Below are positions 25,494-37,460 of a DNA stretch of 64,000 nucleotides, piece after piece. Each line of letters begins with the position of its first letter. Position 1 is the first letter of the stretch. Made by a program: the position numbers and the translations under genes. The DNA comes from Rotaria socialis (lineage: Eukaryota > Rotifera > Eurotatoria > Philodinida > Philodinidae), in the NCBI GenBank assembly GCA_905331475.1, contig CAJNYU010002044.1, positions 169,056 to 233,055 on the forward strand, given 5' to 3'. The notes below the pieces were generated by a model. It did not search any database, was not told where the DNA came from, and was given only the letters and a program-made list of their open reading frames with translations.

Positions 25494-28400
25494 TGCTTCT
25501 ATAGATCACGAGACACGTATGAACACACAAATATTTGTGACTTTCTTTTGTTGTTTGAATGAAAATACATCTCCAAGATTTAATTTATTTTCAAACAGCA
25601 GACTACTGTATTCCTAAATTTCAGAGGCATGCTTTTTCGAGTGATCAATCCTCTCTTATGAATCACATTTCCGCAGAAAATAGAAAAACAATAAAACACA
25701 TATATGGCTCCTCACGTCAGAAGCAAGTAGCTATGTTGTTTTTTGGAACGTTTTATATAGCAGTGAATACAAAGACTACAAAGAATCCATCAGCATACAC
25801 TGATGAGAAAGGCTGAATAAGACAGAGCCATAATCTTCTGAATAAAAGCAAGATATTCGTATTTAATATTGATTCAGAAGTAGAGTAGGAAGAAAGTAAT
25901 TTAACTCATCATTTTAATACCAGGATTAATTCCTCAGTGGTTGACGTAGCAGATTTTTCTGCTACGTAAGACCAACTATGTTGCTGTCTGTATGAGTCTA
26001 CCGTTAACTCACACTCTACGGAAAAAATTAGCATGCGTCTTCTCAATATCTATTAAATAATAAAATGTTTTTTTTAAATCATAAACTAATTTTGCAACAC
26101 CCCTTTCTATGCCATAGTAATATGATTTGATCAGATTATTTCTATATGAGACAATCTTTAGAAACAAAGGATGTTTCTAGAACTTTTTAAGATTCTATTT
26201 TTCTCTTCTGGTCTTGAACTCCGTAAAAAATAGTTCTTTGTTGAGCAATGAGATGTTACAAAGTTTGTTTGAATCATTTGTTTTGCATGAGAAAATATTT
26301 TTGAGAAGTTCCGAACTTGGACAATAGGAAGCACGTTAAAAATTTCTGACGACCATCTTTTCTCAGAGTGTTAGAGATTCGATGTACTTGTATCACTACT
26401 GAACACAACAAAAAAAAACGTATTCTATAAATTACGAAACTAATCTAATTTCTGTGCAGAATTGAATACATTCGTGAGAACTAACCCATTAGACTTATCT
26501 TGCATAATTTTATTCGAACAAACCAAGTAGTTCGACAATCGAAGCTGAGAACAAGAATACTTCTACTTCATCCTCATATAATTCATGAAATCGTTCGAAT
26601 ATCTGATAGATTGATCGGTATAAACAATAATACTACAGTACGTCGGAAAGACTGAGTATATCAACAGCGCAAAACAAAAGTTCAATTGGCTCTAACAATA
26701 ACTAGGTGCAACCAATTCTAAATGGAGTCCATTGAGAAACTTTATTGGAGCATTATTATTGAGACTCAAATGTGAAACTCAAACATTTCCCGTATATGTA
26801 ATTGGCTGTTGGTAAATAGCTCAAATGAAAAATCTTTCGTAAAGATCTACCTTCATTTGGAAGATCTATAATAAGCTATTACATGTTTGCTTATACCTTG
26901 AATGTTGATATTTAGACTAATTGGTAAGGACTGTATTGAGAACTTGCTAAGTTTTATGATGCAGTCATACACGGATTGTTAAAGACTTTCATGAATAAAT
27001 CTAGGTTGTTTTTAATCTTTGATGAAAAGACGAAACAAATTGCACTCTAATTAGTGTAGTTCCTCGTTGGCGAAATGGGTAGGGTACTTGAGAAGCCGCA
27101 AAAAGCTTTCACCCATACCCTCCGTTGAAAATATATTCGAGTTACATGAAATCAATAATATTTCTTTTGACTAATTAAATAGAAACAATGAGGGGTGTCG
27201 GGAATTGCGCCTACGTAACTTTCGTCAACACAATATTTCTAAAGACGTCATCTGGAATATCGCATATTAATGAAATTCAAAAATCGAAAACGACGGCTTT
27301 TTGTGCGAAGATTATTACGTAGCACCTAAGTCATGACCATACATGGATTAAATACTGAAAGTCTAAGTTTGAAATGACTCTATAGTCAAGCTTTTGAATG
27401 CCGGACGGCTCTTTGTCATAATATTTGTCTCGGAAAAATAATGATCCTAAATTTGTCTATGTCGTCTTTAGAACTTCGGAGAAAACAGAATACTAATCAA
27501 ATTAATCGATGAAAATTCTATAGGTCAAATCTGAATTCTTTTGTTGTCGCTATGCAGCATAAATGTTATAAGTGATTAAATTAGATAATTGCGCAGCCAG
27601 TAGAAAATTGCATTAGGGCTGCCGAAACATTAAACAAGAAATTGGTTCACATCGTTTCAATCATAATTTTTATAAGCAATTTCATTCTTTTTTTTAGAAT
27701 TGATCGAAATTAATTACAATAGAGTTCATTAAATTGTCTTCTGAAAATTATCACGAGGAATAAAGACTCTGACCAAGAATGCAAGACGCATATACATCAG
27801 TCTTGAAATGTGGACATTCATCCAATCATTAGTTTTTCCTACGCATTTCAAATGTTGATAATTTTACATCACACCAAGAGACGAAAACATTTTGATGTTT
27901 ACTCAAATGTATTTGTTGTTGCTTGACAAGTTTCAATAGCAGCCAGTTAATCTACTGTTACATGAAAAGCCTTGAAAAACAATACCATTCGACGAAGTGA
28001 AAACAGTGAGAGAAAGACTATGTATGATGTTTACATACTTAATGAAATACGAACATTGACGAGCAACGGTATCTTATTATAATGAAAAATAATTACGGTA
28101 CCACTTGAAGTATTTTCTAAAATGAGAAAAATGAAATTGATCATAATTCATTCACAATTATGAGAAGAAGAAGAAAACAAAAATAATCTAATGTAAGCAG
28201 CATCTTGCGTAGCTTGGTGCAGCATAGTAATGGAGATGCAGCGTATAAAATCAGAGAAAACAATTAATATTCTACTTGATTGATTCCATTAGAGCTGAAG
28301 AAGTCCTTGATGATGACGGATTGCTGTTCTGTGTGCCATTAGTGGCCTTTTACATAACGACGCATTTAGCACAATTGAAGAGAAATTCTAAAAAAAAACT

Positions 28401-31400
28401 CTTCGTTAACGAAACTATTACCAAATATTTTCTGAATACTCTTGAAAGTAACGTAAACCAAACCGACGCTATATTTTTCAGACACGTCTTGTGTACTTGT
28501 GTCGATCGGCAGTGACGAGGTATGAATAATCATATCAGATTTTTTGCATAGGAGACCTATTTAACCAAGAAGTTAAATTTCAACCATTGGCAAACGGATA
28601 GTTACAAAACTAGTCTTTACACAATATTTTAATCAGAGATGGATTTAGAAAAATATTTTTTTCTTTCTTTAATGGTTCTGCTCATTTAATGATAATCATC
28701 ACTTTCTCGGATTAGAAAGCTCAACTTTTTCAAAAAGTTCTTTTTGTTTGTATTATTAGCACTTTGTGCACTAGTCACAACTATCTCTCGTTGTTTTAGC
28801 ACCCTTAACTGGTGTACTTATTCTATTAGAACAACAGAAACGCTTGAAACTCATTCACAGAACATTCTACTCTCATACACGTCCTTTTCTTTTTCGAAAC
28901 CATGCTCGCGGGAAACGATGTCGCATCATTCTCGCTGATCTGACTCTATCAAACATTTCGAACTGAAATATTGCCTTACAGACGCTAATTAGTTTTTATC
29001 GCCGACAGTTTTGAATTTAAAAAAAGAATAATGCTGAACGTGTGAGTTCAATCAAATTTATAGTATAAACTAAGCCATAGTACAGACATTTTTATAGGAT
29101 CAAAAATACTTAGACATCATTATTCAAGGGAAAGACGAATAAAACAAAACAAACACAAAAAAAAACTAGTGAGCCATCTCAAGTATTCACTAGCACTAGT
29201 AACAACATGCCTCCAACGAGCCGAAAATAATATATCAGAAAAACACTGACGGCAAAGCATATCAACTGCAGTTCATTTTATAATTCGATACACTGCAGAA
29301 AAAGAAGCTGCTCTGCATATTTTTATCTGAGAAAACTTTTTCTTCTCTCCAGAAAATATATTCACGCTCGAAGCATTATAGAAATTTTCTTAAAATTAGT
29401 CAATGCATTACTCTCTCAAAATTCAACAAAAGTACACTGGTTCCTTCAACCAAAAGGAGTCCATTGCCCACGGAAAAATATACTATGTATGCTTACACTG
29501 GAAGCAAAGATAAAACATCTTGGCTATGAATATAGAGTTGCCACCCTCATTCGACTAAAAGCACAGTACCTCATAATAGAATATAGATGCGACTTGCAAT
29601 TATCCATTTCAAAACTACCCAAATAATAGGTCATATGATCACAGTAACATCAACTAGAAAAGATATATAGCCGATTGTTCTTTAGCATCTACGTTGTCGT
29701 TCAATATTTGACTAAAAAAAGTATTCCTGTTGAGCAAATTTTCATTGTTTCTCACAAAAAAATCAAGAAAATAATATTTTCTTTTCTGGACTTTATATAG
29801 CTTGAGGTCGTGTAGAGTGAAGAAGGAGTATTTGTTCTCCTATTCGCGTGAAAACAAGGTTAGCAGGAAAAAACGTAGACGAAACGAATAAGTTTCGGTC
29901 CAGTCCCCAGCAAAATTAGGTGATCTCAGCTGAACATATGTGCTTCTACGTATGAAAAAATTAGTGAATTTTTTAAAATCATCTACAAATGAAATTTCAT
30001 CGAAATATAGATAATCAATTTGTTCAATATTGATTTCATTGAGAGAGCGGTCTTCAAAGTATATCCAAAGAAATCTAGTGATGCCAACAGTGAGATCACT
30101 AACTTAAGACACTCCGATTAAACAAAAGATAGAAGAAAAATTTATCTACTCTTTCAATCTTTGTTTTCGAAATTCTATTGCAAGCTAAGAAGAGTAAAAT
30201 GTATTTTTATCAAAATCAACGTGATCGAAGAACTATTTTTCTCTACAATTTTTAACAAAGCACTGTTTACAAAGCATGATCTTGAGAAATTCTATTGAGG
30301 AAAATTAAACATAATGAAAAAAAAAAGATTTCATGTGAATGCAAAAGATTTTAATAGCCGCTAGAGAACAATTTTTGTTCTGTGAGTTTAGAATGCGAAT
30401 TTTCCACACCCTCAACTTGAAAATACTCCTGGACCTCTAAATCATTGTTTTACGCCTGTATTGAACTAAAAGAGTGTCCAACTCATATGTATATAGTTCA
30501 AACTTTCTATTTTTAAAGGTCACTCGAAAGTAAAAACAGAAGAGACCATAACTTATATGAAGCTGTGGATAAAACTTTGAACTAATCGAGAGATGAAGTT
30601 AGCTACCTACCCTACTCAAGGTTCAGTGATGAATGTGGTAGTTTTACAAAGATTTATCGAGCACATTCTACCTAAAGATACACAAGATGAGTGAGTTTTT
30701 TTGGATACCATCACGCACAGATTTTGATTAGGTAGTAAAAAGACTGGAGTTTGATCACTTATCAGCTTCCTTACTTAGTCAAGCCATAATCCCACATGTC
30801 TACATCTATTTGTTTACAATATTTTCATAGGAGAAAATGCAGTCGTAGTCATTGAAGCAGAAAAAAGTTAATTCCTTCTGCTTGGCAGAAGTATTAGAAC
30901 AATGTTGATTTGATTGAAAAATGAATTTCTACAGTTTTTCCAGAAAAAATGTGTGGCTACTTTGTATTAGAAACGGAAAAGTGATCGTATAGTAATACGT
31001 ATATGAGAAATATTCTTATAATAATATGATTAAAAAAATTCATTTTGTTTTCGATAAGTTTTTATCATGCGCGGAGAAGTGTTTATGTAAATGTGGAAGT
31101 AATGTTCCCGAAATAGCATTGGAGTATGACTTATCATGACTAAGAACTTACAAATAATTGTAGCAACCTAGTTGTGAGTAGACCGGGAAAATATATAGAT
31201 GAGTTAATCACAACACGTGAGCATGAGAGAACATACATGTTTTCTGTTCATATAAATACTAAATAGAAACGCTTTTTTTGTATTGTTCTATTGAATAACT
31301 TGTAATCCCTATTAAAATTGATTCTCACCTGATCAAGTAGGATGTCATAAATTTAATGAATTCTCTTAAAGTTAGTTAGCATTATTCATTTTTACAAGCT

Positions 31401-31657
31401 GAAGAATTCAATGACGCAATATCTCAATATGATTATTTGAATAAGAAACATCTATCTGTTAAATATTTAATATAATGATTTTTTTACAAGCATCCTATTT
31501 CAGTGCTATTTTAATGTAAGCATAACTACTAAATAATTATACCGATTTTTACTACTGAAAGATCGATTATTAATGAGATGAAATAATAAGTTTATTCGTG
31601 GATCGAAAACAGCTATGTCGGACCAAGATTTTCTTGTCCTTGTAGATATTTGTTTAA
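25494..31657. other. Long gene-poor region
   Basis: 6.2 kb without a gene I can support on either strand. The frames of 60-85 codons here (for example 25559-25816 and 28276-28515) lack introns, domains or composition that would mark them as coding. A tRNA-like A box with a loose B box sits at about 27066-27135 (see findings). Otherwise it is AT-rich non-coding sequence. Confidence 0.4.
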
Positions 31658-32351
31658 ATGAATCCTAATCACTTGCACTATAACCCAAACGGGAACGCGC
31701 CATTATATGACAGAACTGTGCCCAACACTCAAAATTTGACTGAACGACGAATTGATTCTACTACAAATCGGAATGTTGTTTGGGAGCCTTACGGAATTAA
31801 CACTCCAAGAGGGGTGGTCACTAATAATGAGCCGATGCAAACTCAAAATCCCAATCAACGACGAATTGATTCTACTACAAATCAGACTGTTGTATGGGAA
31901 CCTTATGGAATTAAGAATCCACGTAGGGCAGTCACAAATGATGAGCTAATGCAAACTCAAAACAGTAAAATCGACGAAGGTTAGTTTAATAATACTTCTT
32001 CTACATAGGTTAACGTCAACTCTTGTAATTACTTTAGATTGGCTCCATGCATATGCAACATTCTCACCCTATAGAACATCGAATCAAGACTATGGTTATC
32101 GAACATCGAATATTCATTTCATTCCAAATCAGCCGAATAGCTACAATCAAGTATGTGTTTACTAGAATTTTACAATCTGTATAAATTATAAATCATGAAT
32201 TTACAAGGTACCAAATGATCCACGTCAAAATTCAATGAATGTAAACACAAGTGATCGGGATTTCCCACAGTCGTCTATGTTGAATCTTCTGGCTAAAAAT
32301 GGCTTACCACCACTTGCATATAGACCATCGAAACGATCTCAGGATGCCTAA
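31658..32351 (+). CDS. Unknown protein with a 38-residue tandem repeat
   Basis: Exons 31658-31979, 32038-32150 and 32208-32351 join in phase to 192 residues. The product is hydrophilic, rich in Asn, Gln, Arg and Pro, with no signal peptide or membrane segment. Exon 1 contains two copies of a 38-residue unit with the core RRIDSTTN..VVWEPYGI..PR..VTN, the second starting exactly 114 bases after the first. Further on come RTSNQDYGYRTSN and a C-terminal MLNLLAKNGLPPLAYRPSKR that looks like a short interaction motif. I do not recognise the family. The in-phase introns and protein-level conservation between the repeats argue that it is coding. A role as a disordered binding protein is only a guess. 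Confidence 0.6.
31745..31972 (+). repeat. Two-unit 114-bp in-frame tandem repeat
   Basis: Units start at 31745 and 31859. Differences between them are scattered and mostly leave the residues WEPYGI and RRIDSTTN unchanged, which suggests selection on the protein. Confidence 0.75.
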
Positions 32352-32872
32352 TAACTGAAGTAAACTTTTGAACTATTGTTCCAGAAAATTGTATTAACGC
32401 ACCATTTACATTATGAACGATCGCAAGACTTTGCTACATGTTGGTTCTATTTTTAATTTGAAACTATTATGCGAATCATTCCTGTGATTCCGTATAATAA
32501 ATTCTAGATTGGATCTTTTTCTCTCCGAATCATTTATTCCAAGCACTTTCTTTAAATAAATACATTTGCAAAGAAAAACTGGTGATGAACCTATGTTCTA
32601 TATTAAGTCATCTAGCGTTTGAGACGATCTGTGTAACATTGTTTCAGTTATTTAAGACATTGACTGCATTTCTTTTTACACCTATTTCGACTAGAATATC
32701 AGAATTTTAACTAATATTACTTAGTTTTTGCAGAACACATGATTGCTTGTAAATCTACGAATTGATTATCGCTAACCAATTCTTCGTTGACACTGCCATT
32801 AGTTTACCAAACTCAATGATAATGAATAGATTTCTAACGTAAGAAATTGAACTGACGTGAGTAGAAAAGCTC
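32352..32872. other. Intergenic flank of the foldback element
   Basis: About 520 bases of AT-rich sequence between the repeat-protein gene and the TTAA-flanked element. AATAAA near 32497 and 32556 could serve the upstream gene. Nothing else is seen. Confidence 0.35.
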
Positions 32873-33752
32873 TTAAGCCCCCCTCAAAAGTCGATTTTTG
32901 CCGAAGAAAGTCCAAATCGGCTGAATTTTTCAGGATATGTTAGGACTGGAGCGGGTAGCCTACGATAAAAATTTCAGCCCGAAATATGCAAGTTTAAGGA
33001 AGTTATAAAGTGAACACTGGTTAAAAATGACCCATTTTTTCATCCTAGTTATTTTGCCTTCAACTATGTTTTTTCGAAAAATTTTTTTTACCTTTCGATA
33101 GAGCATGCAAAGATGCAGGGCATCTCGTGCTTTGACTTTAAAAAAGTCCATTCTGTAAACCAAAAACGTTTCCGCAATTCAAAGTCCTTGAAAAAAGGCC
33201 AAAAAACTGCAGATGAATTTTGTAGGCGACCTTGTTTGGGCATAAAAAAACCTTTTTCAAAAATCGGAGCACGAGACGCCCTGCGTGTTTGCATGCTCTA
33301 TCGAATGGTAAAATAAAATTTTTGAAAACACATAGTTGACGGCAAAATAACTAGGATGGAAAATGGAAAAACATGATTTTGAGACAAAACAAAAACATTT
33401 TTTCGAAAACTTTTTGCTGTTTTTTTAAATTTTCTGCAATTTTCACGTGGTTTTTGAGAAAACTGACCTAACTTATCCTACGTAACTTTTAATTCTGCAC
33501 ACGCTGAGCGCTTAATTAACTAATCAGTAACTAGATGATCAAAAAACTCAAAAATCGTTTTTTTTTCGAAAAAAATCGTTTTCGACATAGAGAACCTCTC
33601 ATAGATCACTAAAAATTTCGGTCAAAAAATGGTCTTTGAAAAAAAAACTATAGTGATTCTGAAAGAGCAGAACATGGGCTATCACCTCATGATGTTATCT
33701 CAATTTTCATTTTTTTGACGAAAATCGACTTTTTTAGGGAGAGGGGCCTTAA
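32873..33752. mobile_element. TTAA-flanked foldback/MITE element (piggyBac-like ends)
   Basis: TTAA at 32873-32876 and again at 33749-33752 bound an 872-base element. The ends are imperfect inverted repeats: GCCCCCCTCAAAAGTCGATT on the left and, reading in from the right, GGCCCCTCTCCCTAAAAAAG then TCGATTTTCGTC. Inside is a second, longer inverted pair: about 33041-33132 (CATCCTAGTTATTTTGCC ... ATAGAGCATGCAAA) against about 33269-33359 (TTTGCATGCTCTATCGAA ... GGCAAAATAACTAGGATGG). There is no transposase frame; the short frames here run through the inverted arms. TTAA duplication with C-rich ends is typical of piggyBac-type non-autonomous elements, but the internal foldback is unusual, so the superfamily call is inference. 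Confidence 0.7.
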
Positions 33753-36239
33753 GAGTGAATGTGGATGAGACTGTAAGGTCCACTTCGCGCTTCATTACAA
33801 ATTCGCATACAGATAAGTACTCATCCGCAATCATGCCCACAAATCAAGCAATGAGATGACTAGCTAAGCGTGCGTGAGGAAGAAGCAAGAGGCTTAGGCG
33901 ACTGTCATACTCTGAAAATTTTGAAAGCAGTACAGATAAGCATCCCTTTCATAGGTCGATATATTAATTTAATGTTTTTGACTAATATACCCCTGAACTA
34001 CAGGCAATTTTTCAAAATTGATAAATATTACCTTTATTCTATCCAAACAGTTTCTATTATATTTAGTAATCAAATGCTAACAATTTCGTTCGATTCATTA
34101 TCAAATGAGTTTTTTGTAAATCCAAAAAAAATATATTGAAACCTATTCAATAACCTCATGTTGTCACACCTAAATTTTATAGATTATCTGCGTATAGTGA
34201 CATAAAGATTTAACTGATAATAACATTTGCAATATATATCTCATTAATGTATATTCTTTTCATACTTTTTATTTAGATAATTGCATACATGTACATGTTC
34301 TTGATTTAGTTATACTTTTAAGTAATTAGCAGTATACATAATAGCCATCAAAATTGTAACAATAAAGTGATTGTACATTTTTTTCGATCATGAATTCAAT
34401 AATAGAATTGACGAAAACTAGACGACCATCGATTATTGATACAGTGCAACGAGTTCATTCTCAAGACTTGTTCACATTGCATCCTTTCAATAAAATGCAC
34501 TTTAATATCAGGCGAGAGAGCAGACAAAAGACAAATATTGTATGAGTTGCCACAGGCAGAAGAATCCTTCCGATCAAATTCAACAGGATTCTGATTGAAT
34601 TTGATATAGATTTCTGTTAAACCAACGAATTCCTATCGGAAATCCGAGCAGAAGAACGGCATTCCGATCCATAATTTTGGCATTAGCTACTAAGTAGAGA
34701 TCAATTTACTAAATAGAATTTAACCGTCGGAGCCGTTAGTGGTTCTTAAATCCAGAAACCCACGTGATTCTGTCGACTGGTGAAATCATATAGGATTTGA
34801 TCGGATTCGATGTTAGATCCATTCGCATGAGCAATCGAATTCAGTTCCTTAATTAAATTTAAAAAAACAGAACTTTTCTCAATATTTAACGTAATCTTTC
34901 ATTTACGCTCTGGCAATGTATGATGAAAGTTCTGCGTTAACTTTTTTATCAGAAAAGAACATAATTCGAAAATTGTTCTATACAGTACATAGTCAATGAC
35001 TTGACATTCCTTGGAAGATAGGATGGGTTACCTATCATTCTAGTTATTCACCTAGGTGCTAGATCTGTTCATTTCTAAAACTTGGTATTCGTGTTGCAGA
35101 TTTTTAAATTTAAAATTGCTTATCCTTAAAAGAAAGGTACCCGTGAATGGAAAACCTATAGCAAGTTTTCACTATTGCAATAAAATGCTCATTGAACTAT
35201 GAAATTGTATAGCTTTGAGATAAAACTTCCCTTATCATCAAAAACTTCGGCAACAATGATACTTACATCAAAGTCTTGCCAATGACACTGGTTCACATGA
35301 AGTCAAATATAGTTTGTGGTTGCATAGAATTATCGTATACATATGTCAGCCGCCGACTGGTTCCATTTTATTATACATCCGTAGAGATAAAAAGAAATCT
35401 TTTTCATATTATAAAACGTGAAACCACGGGATCGTCTGTTTCAAAATCGTGTTTTTCATTCTATAATATGTTGTGTGAAAGATATTTTAGTACAATAATA
35501 AGTCCTTTTAAGATTCATTGTCATCAGCAATGACTGTAAATTGTTTATATTACAGAAACCCTTTTTCTTCTTGTTTCTTGATTTTGTTTTATTTTGAAAA
35601 TGAATTGGCTTTAAAATAAAAACAGAATATTGAGATGATTAAAAAAAAGAATCAAAGAATGTGAATAGAATATAGGCAGCCCTTGATAAGAACAGAATGT
35701 ATAAGGCATTTATGAAGTGTGTGCCTGTAACAATTTAGAAACAGTAATCATTTAATAGAGTTTGTCCACTTTTTAAATTCACTGCTGCAACTCTTGTTTC
35801 ATCAACCTTGAACTGCTATCACAGACGTTCTTCTGCACCATAATAAGTTTCAAGGTTGATAACAATTCTAGTATCTATTCTTGAATAATATATCCTTAAA
35901 TAAAAAAGTTATCAATTTCTAGGTTATGCCTGAATAAAAGAAATTTCCATTTCCCTGCCATAGACATGTAACAACCGTCACTTCCGATAGAAAGTCGCCG
36001 TGTAGTTTTTTTTCTGCTGCATTGTGATTAGATGAGTATTCTGAGTCATCCGTGGTAACGGCGTTGTTAACATTTTGCTAAGCGAATCCGCTTCCTTACT
36101 TTAAACTTGGTTTAAAGATAAACAACAGAAGGAGAAAAATGTTCTTCATTTGGAAATAGGTGAGTATGGCTCGTTGCTGCATGTTTTCTAGAAAAACGTG
36201 ATGGAATTTTTATTGTCCCTTTATCTTCAGTTAGGAAAT
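33753..36239. other. Intergenic region, no gene supported
   Basis: 2.5 kb of AT-rich sequence. It includes an 11-base perfect inverted repeat with an 11-base spacer at 34573-34605 (ATCAAATTCAA / TTGAATTTGAT). A 5' exon or promoter of the TIR gene probably lies near the right end, where CTTCAG ends just upstream of the ATG at 36240. Confidence 0.35.
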
Positions 36240-37415
36240 ATGGCTTCATCATCGTCGTCACCTTCATTTTTTTCAAACAGAAATGAAGATTTAAAACCAG
36301 AAAATATCGAACCATCTGTTCGTGATAGGAATCAGGTAAGTTTAACTATTATAAATTCATAATAGCTAATGAATGAACGAATTGTGATTTAATAGGAAAT
36401 GGTAACTATGGAGAGTTGTACAAATATGACTCAGCAAACGAAACAATTATGCGATGATGATGATGATGATAAGACATCTGTATCCGTCGAGGAAGAAACA
36501 AGTTAGATGACTACATTAGCAAGTGATCTATTCAATATACTTCACTATTTAGAGGTTATTGTCAGACAAGGACAGTCTGCTGTGGAGCAAATCAGGATTC
36601 TGAGTCAAGAAGCAACTATATTAGACTCGAATGCATCAAGGCAAGATTCTATCCGTACTCATAACGGCGGTATCTCAGAAATAGATATACCAATAAACAA
36701 TAGTGGCCCTACACCTCCTACTGTACCAACAACAGGTATGAGAAAGATATAAATAGCATTAACAGGATTTTCATTGTCTACTTCAGATATTTCACAATCT
36801 CCAATAAGTGTCGCCAATACACAAAATAGTCAACAAGAATCCCGGCGAGAAAAACACATTATGATAAGCTATAATCAAGCGACATCACTAGCCGTTTGTC
36901 AGAAAATCTATGACTACCTGAAGGTGAATAGAAAGAGATACACGAGCAAATAAATTCTTCACAATATTTGAACTGATTCTCATAAATAGGCAAGAAATTA
37001 CAATGTATGGTTCGACCAAGTTGATCTACATGGTAGTATAATTAATGGAATGGGTGAAGCAGTCGATAATTCTTATGTTATTCTTTTATGCATCAATACA
37101 GGTTACGAAAAAAGCGCTTTCTGTAGTATGGGTGAGTTATTAGTTCCTGTTATTTTTCATTTTAATCATCAAAAGGTCTGATTTTTAGAGGCTAAATATG
37201 CGATCGAAAAGCGAATTCCTGTAATTCCATGCATGATGGAAGAGAACTTTCGTCCGAAAGGTGGTCTAGGTATCATTAAAAGCGACCTAAAACACATCGA
37301 ATTTTTCTACGAAGATAAATTTGATGAATCCATGGAGAAATTAATTAGTGAAATCAAGTTTTTTGCAAGACCATTAGGCAAGAGATCAGATAAATCTCTT
37401 TTCACTCATCTTTAG
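36240..37415 (+). CDS. TIR-domain protein, with an in-frame TAG in an optional exon
   Basis: Exons 36240-36335, 36507-36735, 36787-36923, 36990-37131 and 37189-37415 give 276 residues if the first intron ends at the acceptor GTTAG (36502-36506). An alternative acceptor at 36395 adds 36396-36506 (an acidic segment CDDDDDDKTSVSVEEETS) and places a TAG at 36504-36506 in frame. The N-terminus is Ser-rich, then comes a short helical stretch (DLFNILHYLEVIVRQGQSA) and a disordered linker. The TIR domain fills about residues 140-255: box 1 KHIMISYNQA, then KARNYNVWFDQVDL, then NSYVILLCINTGYEKSAFC, then EAKYAIEKRIPVIP, whose Glu sits where the NAD-hydrolysing TIRs (SARM1 type) keep their catalytic Glu. 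The family either scaffolds immune signalling or cleaves NAD+. There is no Toll ectodomain, death domain or SAM domain. The next open frame starts 45 bp on, in the same frame. Confidence 0.75.
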
Positions 37416-37460
37416 TTCATTTCATTGAATATAGAAGATACTCGAACCACAGAAGCAAAT

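Noticed and set aside
33113..33316. Overlapping frames on both strands around 33.1-33.3 kb
   Set aside because: They lie in the inverted arms of the foldback element, so each reading mirrors the other.
37425..37460. Start of the coiled-coil gene at 37425
   Set aside because: That position is TTG, not ATG; the first ATG in the frame is at 37461.
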